Positions 1 to 8,065 of a stretch of DNA of 64,000 bases are shown piece by piece. The notes under the pieces were generated by a model. That model was not told where the DNA came from. It worked only from the letters and a program-made list of their open reading frames with translations, and did not search any database. A program made the position numbers and the translations under genes. This DNA is from Nocardia terrae. GTDB lineage: Bacteria; Actinomycetota; Actinomycetes; Mycobacteriales; Mycobacteriaceae. Numbering within the stretch: position 1 is the stretch's first letter; every line of letters starts with the position of its first letter. The stretch is from NCBI RefSeq assembly GCF_009760405.1, contig NZ_WRPP01000013.1, positions 124,001 through 188,000 on the forward strand. Reading direction: 5' to 3'.

Positions 1-346
1 CCTCCACGCGCTCCGGTGCGAGCAGCGCGGTTCGCAACGCCGTGTAACCGCCCTGCGACATTCCTCCCACGATCGCACGGTCCACGCGGGCGGCGTCCAT
101 CACGGCCAGCAGGTCGCGCGCCGAATCCCAATAGCTGAAGGACCGATGGGGTTCCGCGGTGGTGCCGCCGTGCCCCCGGGCGTCCCAGCACAGCACTCGA
201 AAACCCTTCGCCTCCAGATACTCCACCTGCGGTGCGAACATCGACAGGTCCATGAAGAATCCATGGCTCAACACGACGACGGGGCTGCTGTGATCACCGG
301 AGTCGGTGTAGAAGATGCGAGCCCCATCGGTACTGACGTACGGCAT
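1..346 (-). CDS. alpha/beta hydrolase, 3' end outside window
   Basis: The N-terminal 115 residues of an alpha/beta hydrolase are present; the gene runs off the left edge. The translation shows the oxyanion region (SHGFFMDLSMF), the strand typical of this fold (CWDARGHGGT) and the nucleophile elbow GGMSQGG with Ser as the expected nucleophile. The ATG at 346 starts MPYVSTDGARIFYTD, a normal cytoplasmic start with no signal peptide. The catalytic Asp and His would lie outside the window. The substrate cannot be told. It is transcribed in the same direction as menB, about 110 bp downstream of it. Confidence 0.85.
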   Translation of the reverse strand, partial: MPYVSTDGARIFYTDSGDHSSPVVVLSHGFFMDLSMFAPQVEYLEAKGFRVLCWDARGHGGTTAEPHRSFSYWDSARDLLAVMDAARVDRAIVGGMSQGGYTALRTALLAPERVE

Positions 347-454
347 TGCCGTAGCGTAACCGCGCAATCCACCGGCTGTCGCGGCCCGAGCACACTCTGT
401 TCAGAGGTGGGTCCGACCGGACGGCCTGGGAAAACCGAAAGAGTGCAGGTCAGC

Positions 455-1348
455 TCAGAAGTAGTACGGGTAGGGCTTCCAGTCGGGCTGGCGCTTCTCG
501 AGGAAGGCGTCGCGGCCTTCGACCGCTTCGTCGGTCATGTAGGCCAGGCGGGTGGCCTCGCCGGCGAAGAGCTGCTGGCCGACCAGTCCGTCGTCTTGGA
601 GGTTGAAGGCGTACTTCAGCATTCGGATGGCCTGGGGCGACTTGCCGAGGATGTCGGCGGTCCATTCCAGGGCGACGTCTTCGAGTTGCTCGTGGTCCAC
701 GACGGCGTTGACCGCGCCCATCTGGTGCATCTCTTCGGCGGTGTAGGGCCGTCCCAGGAAGAAGATCTCGCGAGCGAACTTCTGTCCCACCATCTTCGCC
801 AGGTACGCGCTGCCGTAGCCGGCGTCGAAGCTGCCCACGTCGGCGTCGGTCTGCTTGAACCGGGCGTGCTCGCGCGAGGCCAGTGTCAGGTCGCAGGTGA
901 CGTGCAGGCTGTGCCCGCCGCCCGCGGCCCACCCGTTGACCAGTGCGATGACCACCTTGGGCATGAAGCGGATGAGTCGCTGCACCTCGAGGATGTGCAG
1001 GCGTCCGGCGCGGGCCACGTCCACGGTGTCGGCGGTCTCGCCGGAGGCGTACTGGTAGCCGCTGCGGCCGCGGATGCGCTGGTCGCCGCCGGAGCAGAAG
1101 GCCCAGCCGCCGTCGCGGGGGCTGGGGCCGTTGCCGGTGAGCAGGACCGCGCCGACGTCGGAGGTCATGCGGGCGTGGTCGAGGGCGCGGTAGAGCTCGT
1201 CGACGGTGTGGGGGCGGAAGGCGTTGCGTACTTCGGGGCGATCGAAGGCGATCCGTACCGTGCCCTGCTCGACATGCCGGTGGTAGGTGATGTCGGTGAG
1301 GTTCTCGAATCCCGGAACGGGCCGCCACAGTGTCGCATTGAAGGTCAC
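455..1348 (-). CDS. menB: 1,4-dihydroxy-2-naphthoyl-CoA synthase
   Basis: This is a crotonase-fold enzyme of menaquinone synthesis that closes the second naphthoquinone ring from o-succinylbenzoyl-CoA. The 297-residue translation carries MenB-specific stretches: FCSGGDQRIRG, the YQYASG segment, GWAAGGGHSLHV for the oxyanion hole, and ARFKQTDADVGSFD with the conserved catalytic Asp region. It ends in WKPYPYYF, as MenB proteins do. The frame is open for another 100 codons upstream, but similarity to MenB begins close to the GTG at 1348, which I take as the start. It acts in the cytosol. No other men gene is in the window. Confidence 0.95.
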   Translation of the reverse strand: MTFNATLWRPVPGFENLTDITYHRHVEQGTVRIAFDRPEVRNAFRPHTVDELYRALDHARMTSDVGAVLLTGNGPSPRDGGWAFCSGGDQRIRGRSGYQYASGETADTVDVARAGRLHILEVQRLIRFMPKVVIALVNGWAAGGGHSLHVTCDLTLASREHARFKQTDADVGSFDAGYGSAYLAKMVGQKFAREIFFLGRPYTAEEMHQMGAVNAVVDHEQLEDVALEWTADILGKSPQAIRMLKYAFNLQDDGLVGQQLFAGEATRLAYMTDEAVEGRDAFLEKRQPDWKPYPYYF

Positions 1349-1509
1349 GGGTCTGACCTTAGCCACGTGTCCGACTCGAGATATCCGCGACCCCATACCC
1401 GTCCCGGCGCAGGCGAGCTGAAATGCGTTGCAATGCACCGCTTCTTGCCTGTCGAGACCCGTGTTGTTCGACGTGCGATCCGCACCGCCTGCGTGTCGAC
1501 GCGCTCGAT

Positions 1510-1773
1510 CTAATTGTGGTCCGGGTAGATCCAATGGGGATGTACGGCAGCGAGGTGGTCGTCGATCGCGGTCTCCACCAGCTCCCGCCAATGTGGATTG
1601 TTCTGTGTGGTGTCCTCGTCGCGGAACCACCGGCAACCAACCGAGGGGCACAAGAATCGGTAGGTGCCAAGATTGTCAATGCGGCCTCCCAAACTCACGG
1701 GGCGCTTGCGGCTCGCACCGGTGTTGAGAGGACTGCCGAAGGTTGAAAGTTCATCTCCCACTCCAATACTCAA
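1510..1773 (-). CDS. small hypothetical protein (87 aa)
   Basis: A short open frame upstream of menB on the same strand. The C-terminal half (LCPSVGCRWFRDEDTTQNN... then WRELVETAIDDHLAAVHPHWIYPDHN) has a normal protein composition with two cysteines, a helical segment and an aromatic tail. It has no signal peptide or membrane segment. The true start could be further in, near the second half. I do not recognise a family. The competing frames in this stretch look like shadows. Confidence 0.45.
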   Translation of the reverse strand: MSIGVGDELSTFGSPLNTGASRKRPVSLGGRIDNLGTYRFLCPSVGCRWFRDEDTTQNNPHWRELVETAIDDHLAAVHPHWIYPDHN

Positions 1774-1974
1774 TCACAGTCGGATATCGGGGAGACACTT
1801 ACGAACCGTGTGGTACGTGATCTTGTGACCGTCGCCTCGTGTCTCGAAGTGCGCAATTCCGCCGGTCTCGGCGATTCGGTGCGCTCCGCGGCGCTGGTTC
1901 GGTCGCTGCTGACGGTGCATGGAAATGTGCTGTACCGCGTTGTCGGTCAGCATGTTTCAACAATGTTGACCGAT

Positions 1975-2003
1975 TTGCGCAAGTTGGTCGACACCCGTAA
2001 GGT
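1975..2003 (+). promoter_or_regulatory. promoter of 6C-type sRNA A
   Basis: A -35-like TTGCGC at 1975-1980 and a -10 TAAGGT (TAnnnT) at 1998-2003 are separated by exactly 17 bp. A start near 2010-2012 would coincide with the first base of the first hairpin of the small RNA that follows. Confidence 0.45.
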
Positions 2004-2009
2004 TCGCCG

Positions 2010-2140
2010 TAGGACAACCTGCAACCCCCCAGCAGAGTTGGTCCGCAGACGGTGGCCAGTTCCAGCCTGAAGGCTGTCTGCCGCCGTTGATGCCGATGTC
2101 GCCGGGTCAAACTCCCCCCCTTCACCCGGCGGCATCGCTC
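2010..2140 (+). ncRNA. 6C-type small RNA, copy A
   Basis: This lies in a 595-bp stretch without a convincing gene (1774-2368). Hairpin 1 (2012-2044) displays CCCCCC in its loop. Hairpin 2 has a perfect 13-bp stem (2095-2107 with 2124-2136, one G-U pair) and a loop containing seven C between ACT and TTC. Between them, 2045-2081 can fold with GCAGAC/GTCTGC and a small AGCC/GGCT hairpin. Two hairpins with C-rich loops are the hallmark of the actinobacterial 6C RNA (called B11 in M. tuberculosis). Hairpin 2 is nearly the same as in copy B at 6.7 kb. The longer spacer and the lack of a T run after hairpin 2 make this copy less typical. Confidence 0.55.
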
Positions 2141-2323
2141 CATCGAATAGGCTACTCATTCGAGCCCCGCTCATGGGTCATCCCCATGCTTCGGCACAGC
2201 CATTCGATTCGAAATACATGTGCCCCCACAGCGAATGCCTCGCCGGACAGGCGATGCGCGATGGCCAAATTGCCGGTGTCGATGTCGAACGTCACGGTGT
2301 GAATTACTCGGCCGCGGCCCTCA

Positions 2324-2346
2324 CGCTGCGGCCGGGTGCCGCAGCG
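2324..2346 (-). terminator. possible terminator of the carboxylase gene
   Basis: A 9-bp perfect GC-rich hairpin (CGCTGCGGC / GCCGCAGCG, 5-nt loop) sits about 22 nt beyond the stop codon of the minus-strand carboxylase gene. It has no T run, so its termination function is uncertain. Confidence 0.35.
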
Positions 2347-2368
2347 GTCGTGGCCGGGTTCGGGTTGG

Positions 2369-3934
2369 TCACATCGGGTAGATGGGGTGTTTGCGGGGGT
2401 TGAATTCTGGCTTGGTGGGGGCCTTGTCGCGGAGGAGGTGGAGGGCCTTGCGGATTTGGAGGCGAGTTTGGTGGGGTTCGATTACGGCGTCGATGTAGCC
2501 GCGTTCGGCGGCTATCCAGGGGGTGGCGACGGTTTCGTTGTATTGGTTGATGAGGTAGTCGCGGGCGGCGGCTCGGTGTTCTTCGGGCATGGCGGCGAGT
2601 TGGCGTTTGCCGAGGAGGTCTACGGCGGATTCCGCGCCGATGACGGCGATTCGGGCGGTGGGCCAGGCGAAGCTGATGTCGGCGCCTACCTGGCGGGCGG
2701 CCATCATGCCGTAGGCGCCGCCGTAGGATTTGCGGACCACCAGGTTGATGATGGGGACGGTGGCTTCGATGATGGCGCGGGGGGTGCGGCCGCCGCGGAT
2801 GATGACGCCGGCGGCTTCCTCGGACAGGCCGGGCAGGACGCCGGGGGTGTCGGCGACGAAGATCAGCGGGATGTTGAAGGCGTCGCAGAGGCGGATGAAG
2901 TAGGTGGACTTGTCCGAGCAGGCGGCGTCGATCGAACCGCCCAGGACCAGTGGCTGGTTGGCGATCACGCCGACCGGATAGCCGTCGACGCGGGCGAAGC
3001 CGGTGATGAGGTTGGGGGCGAACTTCGCTCGGACCTCGTGGAATTCGCCGTCGTCGAACAGGCGCAGCAGGATCTCGTGCATGTCGTAGCCGCTGCGGTC
3101 GGAGTCGGGGATGATCTTGTCGAGTTCCAGGTCGTGGGCCGTGATCTCGGGCTCCAGACCGGGATTCACGATCGGCGGCTGCTCGAGGCAGCTGGTCGGC
3201 ATGTAGCTGAGGTAGTTGCGCGCCCAGTCGTAGGCTTCCTGCTCGGTCTCGGCCACGTGGTGCAGGGTGCCGCGCTTGGCCTGCACCTCGGCGCCACCGA
3301 GGTCCTCGGCGCTCACGTCCTCACCATTGACGGCCTTGATCACCTCCGGACCCGTGACGAACATGTAGGAGTCCTTGGTGCCGATGAGCACATCGGTGTT
3401 GATCGGCCCGTACACTGAACCCGCGGCGCATTTGCCGAGGATGATCGACACCTGCGGGACATAGCCGGACAGCTTCTCCAGCACCCGGGAGATGTCGCCG
3501 AAGGAGGCGATGGAGCCCACCGCGTCCTGGATGCGCGCGCCGCCCGAGTCGTTGATCGTCACCACGGGGCACGCGTTGTCGAACGCGAATTGCAGTGCCC
3601 GCATGAACTTCTGCGCCGAGGTCACGCCGATCGACCCGCCGTAGACGGTTTGATCGTGGGAGATCACCACCACCGGGCGGCCGCCGATGAGCCCGCGGCC
3701 GGTGACCAGTCCGTCGCCGTAGAAGGCGTCCGCTTGGCCGGGCTGGCGTGCCAGCGCACCGGTTTCGATGAACGTCCCGGGGTCGAGCAGCATGTTCACC
3801 CGCTGCCGGACGCTGGGAATACCCTTCTTCTCGCGCTTGGCGATACCGGCCTCTCCGGCCGGTTCCGCCGCGATCTCGAGGATCTTGGTTAGTTCATCGA
3901 GCTTTGCCCGCGTACCGATCACGCCTACTGCCAC
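2369..3934 (-). CDS. acyl-CoA carboxylase, carboxyltransferase (beta) subunit
   Basis: A 521-residue carboxyltransferase of the AccD/PccB type, which moves the carboxyl group from biotin to an acyl-CoA. Two crotonase-like halves are visible. The N half has TINDSGGARIQDAVGS and GKCAAGSVYGP; the C half has FVADTPGVLPG and VRKSYGGAYGMMAARQ, which form the acyl-CoA and biotin oxyanion pockets. The length is normal. The start is a GTG at 3934 giving MAVGVIGTRAK. No biotin carboxylase (alpha) subunit is nearby, so the partner is elsewhere. The substrate (acetyl-, propionyl- or long-chain CoA) cannot be assigned from the sequence. It is divergent from the desaturase, in a lipid-metabolism setting. 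Confidence 0.93.
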   Translation of the reverse strand: MAVGVIGTRAKLDELTKILEIAAEPAGEAGIAKREKKGIPSVRQRVNMLLDPGTFIETGALARQPGQADAFYGDGLVTGRGLIGGRPVVVISHDQTVYGGSIGVTSAQKFMRALQFAFDNACPVVTINDSGGARIQDAVGSIASFGDISRVLEKLSGYVPQVSIILGKCAAGSVYGPINTDVLIGTKDSYMFVTGPEVIKAVNGEDVSAEDLGGAEVQAKRGTLHHVAETEQEAYDWARNYLSYMPTSCLEQPPIVNPGLEPEITAHDLELDKIIPDSDRSGYDMHEILLRLFDDGEFHEVRAKFAPNLITGFARVDGYPVGVIANQPLVLGGSIDAACSDKSTYFIRLCDAFNIPLIFVADTPGVLPGLSEEAAGVIIRGGRTPRAIIEATVPIINLVVRKSYGGAYGMMAARQVGADISFAWPTARIAVIGAESAVDLLGKRQLAAMPEEHRAAARDYLINQYNETVATPWIAAERGYIDAVIEPHQTRLQIRKALHLLRDKAPTKPEFNPRKHPIYPM

Positions 3935-4117
3935 CTTCTGAGCTGAACTTGTTGTGCATCAGCGAGGTTAAGCGGTATCGCCGCAAAACGGGGGCCCATC
4001 TTTCCGGCGGCACGGTCCGCGGAGTCGGCGCCGATCTCGAACATCGTTGCGCCAGGTCCAAATTGGGACAAAAGTCATGAGTTTCAGGACACAGTGAAAA
4101 AGCGGCTCGGAGAAACC

Positions 4118-4145
4118 TACGGGACCGTAACCTACGGTAGCGTAG
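4118..4145. promoter_or_regulatory. double palindrome upstream of the desaturase
   Basis: Two perfect inverted repeats lie next to each other: TACGG-GA-CCGTA (4118-4129) and CTACG-GTAG-CGTAG (4132-4145). The second ends 5 bp before the desaturase ATG at 4151. The arrangement looks like a TetR-type operator for lipid-responsive control, which is inference. No Shine-Dalgarno is visible, so the gene may be leaderless, with the operator over its promoter or start. Confidence 0.55.
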
Positions 4146-4150
4146 GTCGC

Positions 4151-5401
4151 ATGGCGATATCGGATGTCAAGCAATACGCTCATCTCAGCGCGGCCGATGT
4201 TGAGGCCATCGGGGCCGAACTGGATGAAATCCAGCGGGAGATTCGGAGCTCACTGGGGGAGCGGGACGCGGCGTATATACGGAAGGTGATCCGGCTGCAG
4301 CGCGGCCTCGAGATCGGCGGGCGCGCGGTGCTTTTCGCCAGTTTCCTGCCGCCCGCCTGGGTGGCGGGCGTGGCGCTGTTGAGCACCGCGAAAATCATCG
4401 AGAACATGGAGATCGGGCACAACGTCCTGCACGGGCAATGGGATTGGATGAACGATCCCGAAATTCACTCCACGAAGTGGGAATGGGATATCGCCGATCC
4501 GGCGGAACATTGGAAGATCACCCACAACTACCTGCACCACAAGTACACCAACGTGCTCGGCATGGATCGGGATATCGGGTACGACCTGCTGCGGGTCACC
4601 CGCGACCAGCGGTGGAAGCCCTTCCATCTGGGACAGCCGGTCTACAACCTGCTGCTGCAACTGCTGTTCGAGTGGGGCGTCGCCACCCAGCATCTGCAGT
4701 TGGGACGGCTGCTCACCGGGCGACTGCCCGAGGACGGGCCCGAGCGTGAGCAGTTCGAGAAGGACAAGCGGAAGGTTCTGAAGAAATCCGGGAAGCAGAT
4801 CGCGAAGGACTATGTGATGTTCCCGCTGCTCACCGGCCCGGCCTTCCTCAGCACGCTGACCGCGAACTTCACCGCCAACATCGTCCGGAATATCTGGGCG
4901 AACACCGTCATCTTCAGCGGTCATTTCCCGGACGGCGCCGAAAAGTTCACCAAGTTCGATGCGGACAATGAGACCAGGGGCGAATGGTATCTACGCCAGA
5001 TTCTGGGCGGCGCCAATATCAGTGGCGGCCCGATCATGCATTTCATGACCGGGAACCTGTCGTATCACATCGAACACCACCTTTTCCCGGATATGCCGAG
5101 CAACCGCTATGCCGAAGCGTCGGTGCGGGTCCGGAAACTGTGCGACAAGTACGACCTGCCGTACACCACCGGGCCGCTCCCGGTGCAGTACGGAAAGGCG
5201 TGGCGGACCATTCTGAAGCTCTCCCTGCCGAACAAGCTGCTGCGCCGCGGTAGCGACGATGCCCCGGAGACCAGGTCCGAGCGCGCCATCGGCGGCCGCC
5301 CCACCATCGATCCGATGACCGGGCGGCGTCGCGGCCTGCGCACCGCACTGCGGGAAGGCCGCCGCCGCGTGACCGACCGCCACCTCGCCGCGGTGAGCTG
5401 A
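4151..5401 (+). CDS. desA3: DesA3-like membrane acyl-CoA desaturase
   Basis: A 416-residue integral membrane fatty acid desaturase, close in sequence to M. tuberculosis DesA3 (stearoyl-CoA delta-9 desaturase). The three histidine boxes that bind the di-iron centre are complete: HNVLH at 90-94, HNYLHH at 125-130 and HIEHH at 306-310. The start ATG at 4151 gives MAISDVKQYAHL, matching the DesA3 N terminus. A longer frame would run through the palindromic operator. The C-terminal end (DDAPETRSER and TGRRRGL) also matches that family. It needs electrons from the reductase encoded 34 bp downstream, the same arrangement as desA3 and its oxidoreductase in mycobacteria. Confidence 0.93.
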   Translation: MAISDVKQYAHLSAADVEAIGAELDEIQREIRSSLGERDAAYIRKVIRLQRGLEIGGRAVLFASFLPPAWVAGVALLSTAKIIENMEIGHNVLHGQWDWMNDPEIHSTKWEWDIADPAEHWKITHNYLHHKYTNVLGMDRDIGYDLLRVTRDQRWKPFHLGQPVYNLLLQLLFEWGVATQHLQLGRLLTGRLPEDGPEREQFEKDKRKVLKKSGKQIAKDYVMFPLLTGPAFLSTLTANFTANIVRNIWANTVIFSGHFPDGAEKFTKFDADNETRGEWYLRQILGGANISGGPIMHFMTGNLSYHIEHHLFPDMPSNRYAEASVRVRKLCDKYDLPYTTGPLPVQYGKAWRTILKLSLPNKLLRRGSDDAPETRSERAIGGRPTIDPMTGRRRGLRTALREGRRRVTDRHLAAVS

Positions 5402-5435
5402 CCGCGAATCCGCCCACCGGAAAGGAACATTCGAC

Positions 5436-6506
5436 ATGGTTCCCACCATGCGGGACATGGCTGCCCGCTTCACCACCCCCTTGCTGCCCGACGACTATCT
5501 GCAGCTGTTCAACCCGCTGTGGTCGGCGCGCGAGCTGCGCGGGCGGATCGTCGAAGTGCGCAGGGAGACAGCCGATTCGGCCACCTTGGTGATCAGGCCC
5601 GGCTGGGGCTTCGACTTCGCCTTCACGCCCGGCCAGTACGTCGGCGTCGGGGTCCTGGTGGACGGCCGCTGGCACTGGCGTTCCTACTCGCTGACCTGCC
5701 CGCCCGGCTGGATTCACCCCGGGCGGCGCGGTGCGCGGCTCATCTCCATCACCGTCAAGGCCATGCCCGAGGGCTTCCTGTCCCGGCACCTGGTCACCGG
5801 CATCCCGGCGGGGACGATCGTGCGGCTGGCCGCACCGCAGGGCGGATTCGTGCTGCCGGAGCCGCCGCCGGCCAAGATGCTGTTCCTCACCGCGGGCAGC
5901 GGCGTCACCCCGATCATGGGCATGCTGCGCACCATGGATCGCCGCGGCGCCATGTCCGATGTCGTGCACATCCATTCGGCGCGCGCCGAGGCCGATGTGC
6001 TGTTCGGTCCCGAATTGCGTGGCCTGGACCGGAAATACGCGAACTTCACCTCACACCTGCACCTCACCGAGGAGCTGGGCCGGTTCACCCCGGCGGACCT
6101 GGACCGGCTCTACCCCGATTGGCGGGACCGCGAGACCTGGGCGTGCGGCCCGTTGCCGATGCTCGAGGAGATCGAAAACCACTGGGAGGACGCCGGTCTC
6201 GGTGACCGGCTGCGAACGGAACGGTTCGAGCTGGAGACCTCCGCCATCGGTGAGGGCGGCAGGGTGACCTTCGCCGACAGCGGCCGGACCGTCGAGGCCG
6301 ACGGCGCCACCACGGTGCTGCAGGCCGCCGAGGGCGTCGGTGTACCCATGTCCTTCGGCTGCCGCGTCGGTATCTGCCAGACCTGCGTGGTCACCGTCAC
6401 CGAAGGCCACGTCCGCGACCTCCGCACCGGCCTGGAACACCGCGCCGGCGACAAGGTCCAGTCCTGCGTCTGCGCCCCGGCGGGCGACTGCACGATCGTC
6501 GCCTAG
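5436..6506 (+). CDS. ferredoxin reductase with C-terminal 2Fe-2S domain, desaturase partner
   Basis: A 356-residue electron-transfer protein that feeds the DesA3-like desaturase. Order of domains: an FAD-binding barrel with WRSYSLTCPP (about residues 75-85), an NAD(P)-binding domain with LTAGSGVTPIMGML (about 152-165) and WACGPLPMLEEIE, then a plant-type 2Fe-2S domain with Cys309, Cys314, Cys317 and Cys344. This matches the M. tuberculosis oxidoreductase partner of DesA3. The ATG at 5436 follows a GGAAAGGAA ribosome binding site. It forms an operon with the desaturase, 34 bp apart. Confidence 0.93.
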   Translation: MVPTMRDMAARFTTPLLPDDYLQLFNPLWSARELRGRIVEVRRETADSATLVIRPGWGFDFAFTPGQYVGVGVLVDGRWHWRSYSLTCPPGWIHPGRRGARLISITVKAMPEGFLSRHLVTGIPAGTIVRLAAPQGGFVLPEPPPAKMLFLTAGSGVTPIMGMLRTMDRRGAMSDVVHIHSARAEADVLFGPELRGLDRKYANFTSHLHLTEELGRFTPADLDRLYPDWRDRETWACGPLPMLEEIENHWEDAGLGDRLRTERFELETSAIGEGGRVTFADSGRTVEADGATTVLQAAEGVGVPMSFGCRVGICQTCVVTVTEGHVRDLRTGLEHRAGDKVQSCVCAPAGDCTIVA

Positions 6507-6668
6507 CATCGCCCGCTACCGGCGGCAGGTGTCGTATCGCTCGCGCACCCTCTGCTGCGGGGCGATGGCAGCGGGGCTTACCTGCGGTTCTCTCCGATGC
6601 CGTGGATCCTGCGCGGGTGAATATTCGGTTGTGTCGGAATCGTCTTTCGCACAAGGTTTCTGGGGGAA

Positions 6669-6699
6669 TTGTGTGATGTGCGGGGGTCGACCGTATGAT
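6669..6699 (+). promoter_or_regulatory. promoter of 6C-type sRNA B
   Basis: A good -10 (TATGAT, 6694-6699) lies 6 bp before the first base of the sRNA hairpin at 6706. The -35 is weak: TTGTGT at 6669-6674 gives a 19-bp spacer. Confidence 0.5.
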
Positions 6700-6704
6700 C
6701 TTGC

Positions 6705-6792
6705 GCAGGCTGGCCGTATCCCCCCCACGGCCACCTGTACGTCGATGCCGCCGGGCCACTCCCCCCTTCGCCCGGCGGCATCGGCCTTTTCC
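6705..6792 (+). ncRNA. 6C-type small RNA, copy B
   Basis: Hairpin 1: CAGG plus TGGCCGT (6706-6717, one bulged C) pairs with 6727-6737, and the loop holds seven C. Hairpin 2: a perfect 13-bp stem (6743-6755 with 6771-6783), loop with ACTCCCCCCTTC, then GGCC and TTTT (6787-6790), a rho-independent terminator. This is the architecture of the 6C RNA family of actinobacteria (B11 in M. tuberculosis), whose C-rich loops are known to pair with G-rich sites around ribosome binding sites. It fills the gap between two convergent genes, with its end 9 bp from the stop of the next one. Confidence 0.8.
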
Positions 6793-6798
6793 GGGGCG

Positions 6799-7545
6799 TC
6801 AGTAGTCGAGGGCGTGTTCGGGTTGGCAGACATCCAGGGGGGAGGGCAGGTAGCGGACGATCGCGTCGAGGAGGCGGGTGGTGTCGTCGGTGTCGATGGC
6901 GGTGCCGCACAGGATGGGGATCACGTCGCCGATGCGGGTGAGTGAGCGGATGCGGTGGTGGAGCTGGGTGGGGTCCTGGGCCAGGACGGAATTCATGAGG
7001 GCGCGGTAGGACTGTTCGGCGAGTTGCCAATGGGGGCCGTAGATTTCGGCGGCCAGGGGTTCGAAGGCCCAGAGCGAGGGCAGGTCGATGATGGGCTCGA
7101 AGCCGGGGGCGGCGCCCAGGGGGAGTTGGAGTTTCAGCGGTGTCGCGCCGCGGGTTTCGGTGATGGTGCGCAGGCAGCGGTCGTAGTCGGCGCCGGGGCG
7201 GTCGAGGCCGTGGAGCAGGCACAGGCGGGCGACCTGGTGGTCGTCGGCGACGCGCAGGGTGGTTTCGAGGCGCGGGCGCCGGGGGAGCGTGGCGTCGACG
7301 AGGACGACGATGCCGTCGGCGACGCGGATGCCGCGTTCCAGTTCGGCCATGGGGGCGTGGATCGACAGTTCGGTCACGCGAACCATGTGGTCGGCGTGGT
7401 CGAGCGCCCAGTGGATGGTGTTCGAGCCGGTCGGCGCGCTGCGGCGCAGGCGGTGGGCTACCCGGGTCGTCTCGTCGGGGTCCCCGATGAGGGTGACGTT
7501 ACGGATCGACTGCGGGTCAATGGCTTTGGTGCCCATCGCCATCAC
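6799..7545 (-). CDS. degenerate EF-G-like G-domain protein
   Basis: The 248-residue protein aligns by eye with the GTPase domain of elongation factor G and then stops, ending LPSPLDV where EF-G domain I ends. Conserved EF-G text is easy to see: RVADGIVVLVDA, then DRPGADYDRCLRTI, RGATPLKLQLPLG, the insert domain and ILCGTAI. The nucleotide-binding motifs are lost. The P-loop position reads GDPDETTRVAH (no GKT), the DTPGH box reads SIHAPMA, and NKMD reads HGLD. It therefore probably cannot hydrolyse GTP. It lacks domains II-V, so it is not a translocase. Function unknown. It is divergent from the DUF35 gene. Confidence 0.8.
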   Translation of the reverse strand: MMAMGTKAIDPQSIRNVTLIGDPDETTRVAHRLRRSAPTGSNTIHWALDHADHMVRVTELSIHAPMAELERGIRVADGIVVLVDATLPRRPRLETTLRVADDHQVARLCLLHGLDRPGADYDRCLRTITETRGATPLKLQLPLGAAPGFEPIIDLPSLWAFEPLAAEIYGPHWQLAEQSYRALMNSVLAQDPTQLHHRIRSLTRIGDVIPILCGTAIDTDDTTRLLDAIVRYLPSPLDVCQPEHALDY

Positions 7546-7590
7546 CGTACCTCCGGGGGCGGATTCGCGGAGCGGAATTCCTCGCCAAAA

Positions 7591-7604
7591 TAGAACGTGT
7601 TCCT
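7591..7604. promoter_or_regulatory. KstR-like operator
   Basis: TAGAACGTGTTCCT contains the perfect 10-bp palindrome GAACGTGTTC (7593-7602). It matches the TnnAACnnGTTnnA box of the cholesterol regulator KstR except for the last base. It lies 15 bp before the GTG of the DUF35 gene, within the 73-bp divergent spacer. Confidence 0.5.
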
Positions 7605-7618
7605 ATACCGTCGGGGCT

Positions 7619-8065
7619 GTGCAGAAAGAACAACGCCCCGCCGTGGCCGACTGGTTCACCGCGGATGACGGTGTGGCGCGGCTGAAGGGAAGCCGCTGCA
7701 ACGACTGCGGCACGCCGTACTTCCCGAAGAACACGCTGGCCTGCCGCAATCCGCGCTGCGCCGGTCCGAAGGACGGCTCCGAGCTGGCCGACTACCTGTT
7801 CTCCACGCGCGGCCGGATCTGGTCGTACGCGGACGCCCGGTACAAGCCGCCCGCGCCCTACGTGTCGGGGGATCCGTTCGAGCCCTATGTCGTCGCGGCG
7901 GTGGAGCTCGAGGCCGAGCAGATGGTGATTCTCGGGCAGGTCGTGCGCGGGTTCACCGTCGACGACCTCGCCGTGGGCATGCCGGTCGAGCTGGCCATCG
8001 GGACGCTGTACGAGGACGACGAGGCAGAGCACACGGTGTGGATGTGGAGGCCGGTCAATGACTGA
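7619..8065 (+). CDS. DUF35 OB-fold protein with zinc ribbon, thiolase partner
   Basis: A 148-residue protein with an N-terminal rubredoxin-like zinc ribbon (CNDCGTPYF...CRNPRC) followed by an OB-fold with the FSTRGRIWSYADARYKPPAPY segment. This is the DUF35 family that binds lipid-transfer-type thiolases and presents the acyl-CoA. The GTG at 7619 follows the KstR-like box and marks the start; the frame is open upstream into the divergent gene. It overlaps the thiolase gene by 8 bp, so translation is probably coupled. A matching pair (Rv1628c-Rv1627c) exists in M. tuberculosis and, as I recall, belongs to the KstR regulon. Confidence 0.88.
   Translation: MQKEQRPAVADWFTADDGVARLKGSRCNDCGTPYFPKNTLACRNPRCAGPKDGSELADYLFSTRGRIWSYADARYKPPAPYVSGDPFEPYVVAAVELEAEQMVILGQVVRGFTVDDLAVGMPVELAIGTLYEDDEAEHTVWMWRPVND

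Noticed and set aside
2336..3418. Long plus-strand frame opposite the carboxylase gene
   Set aside because: Gly/Val/Asp-rich antisense shadow of the conserved carboxyltransferase.
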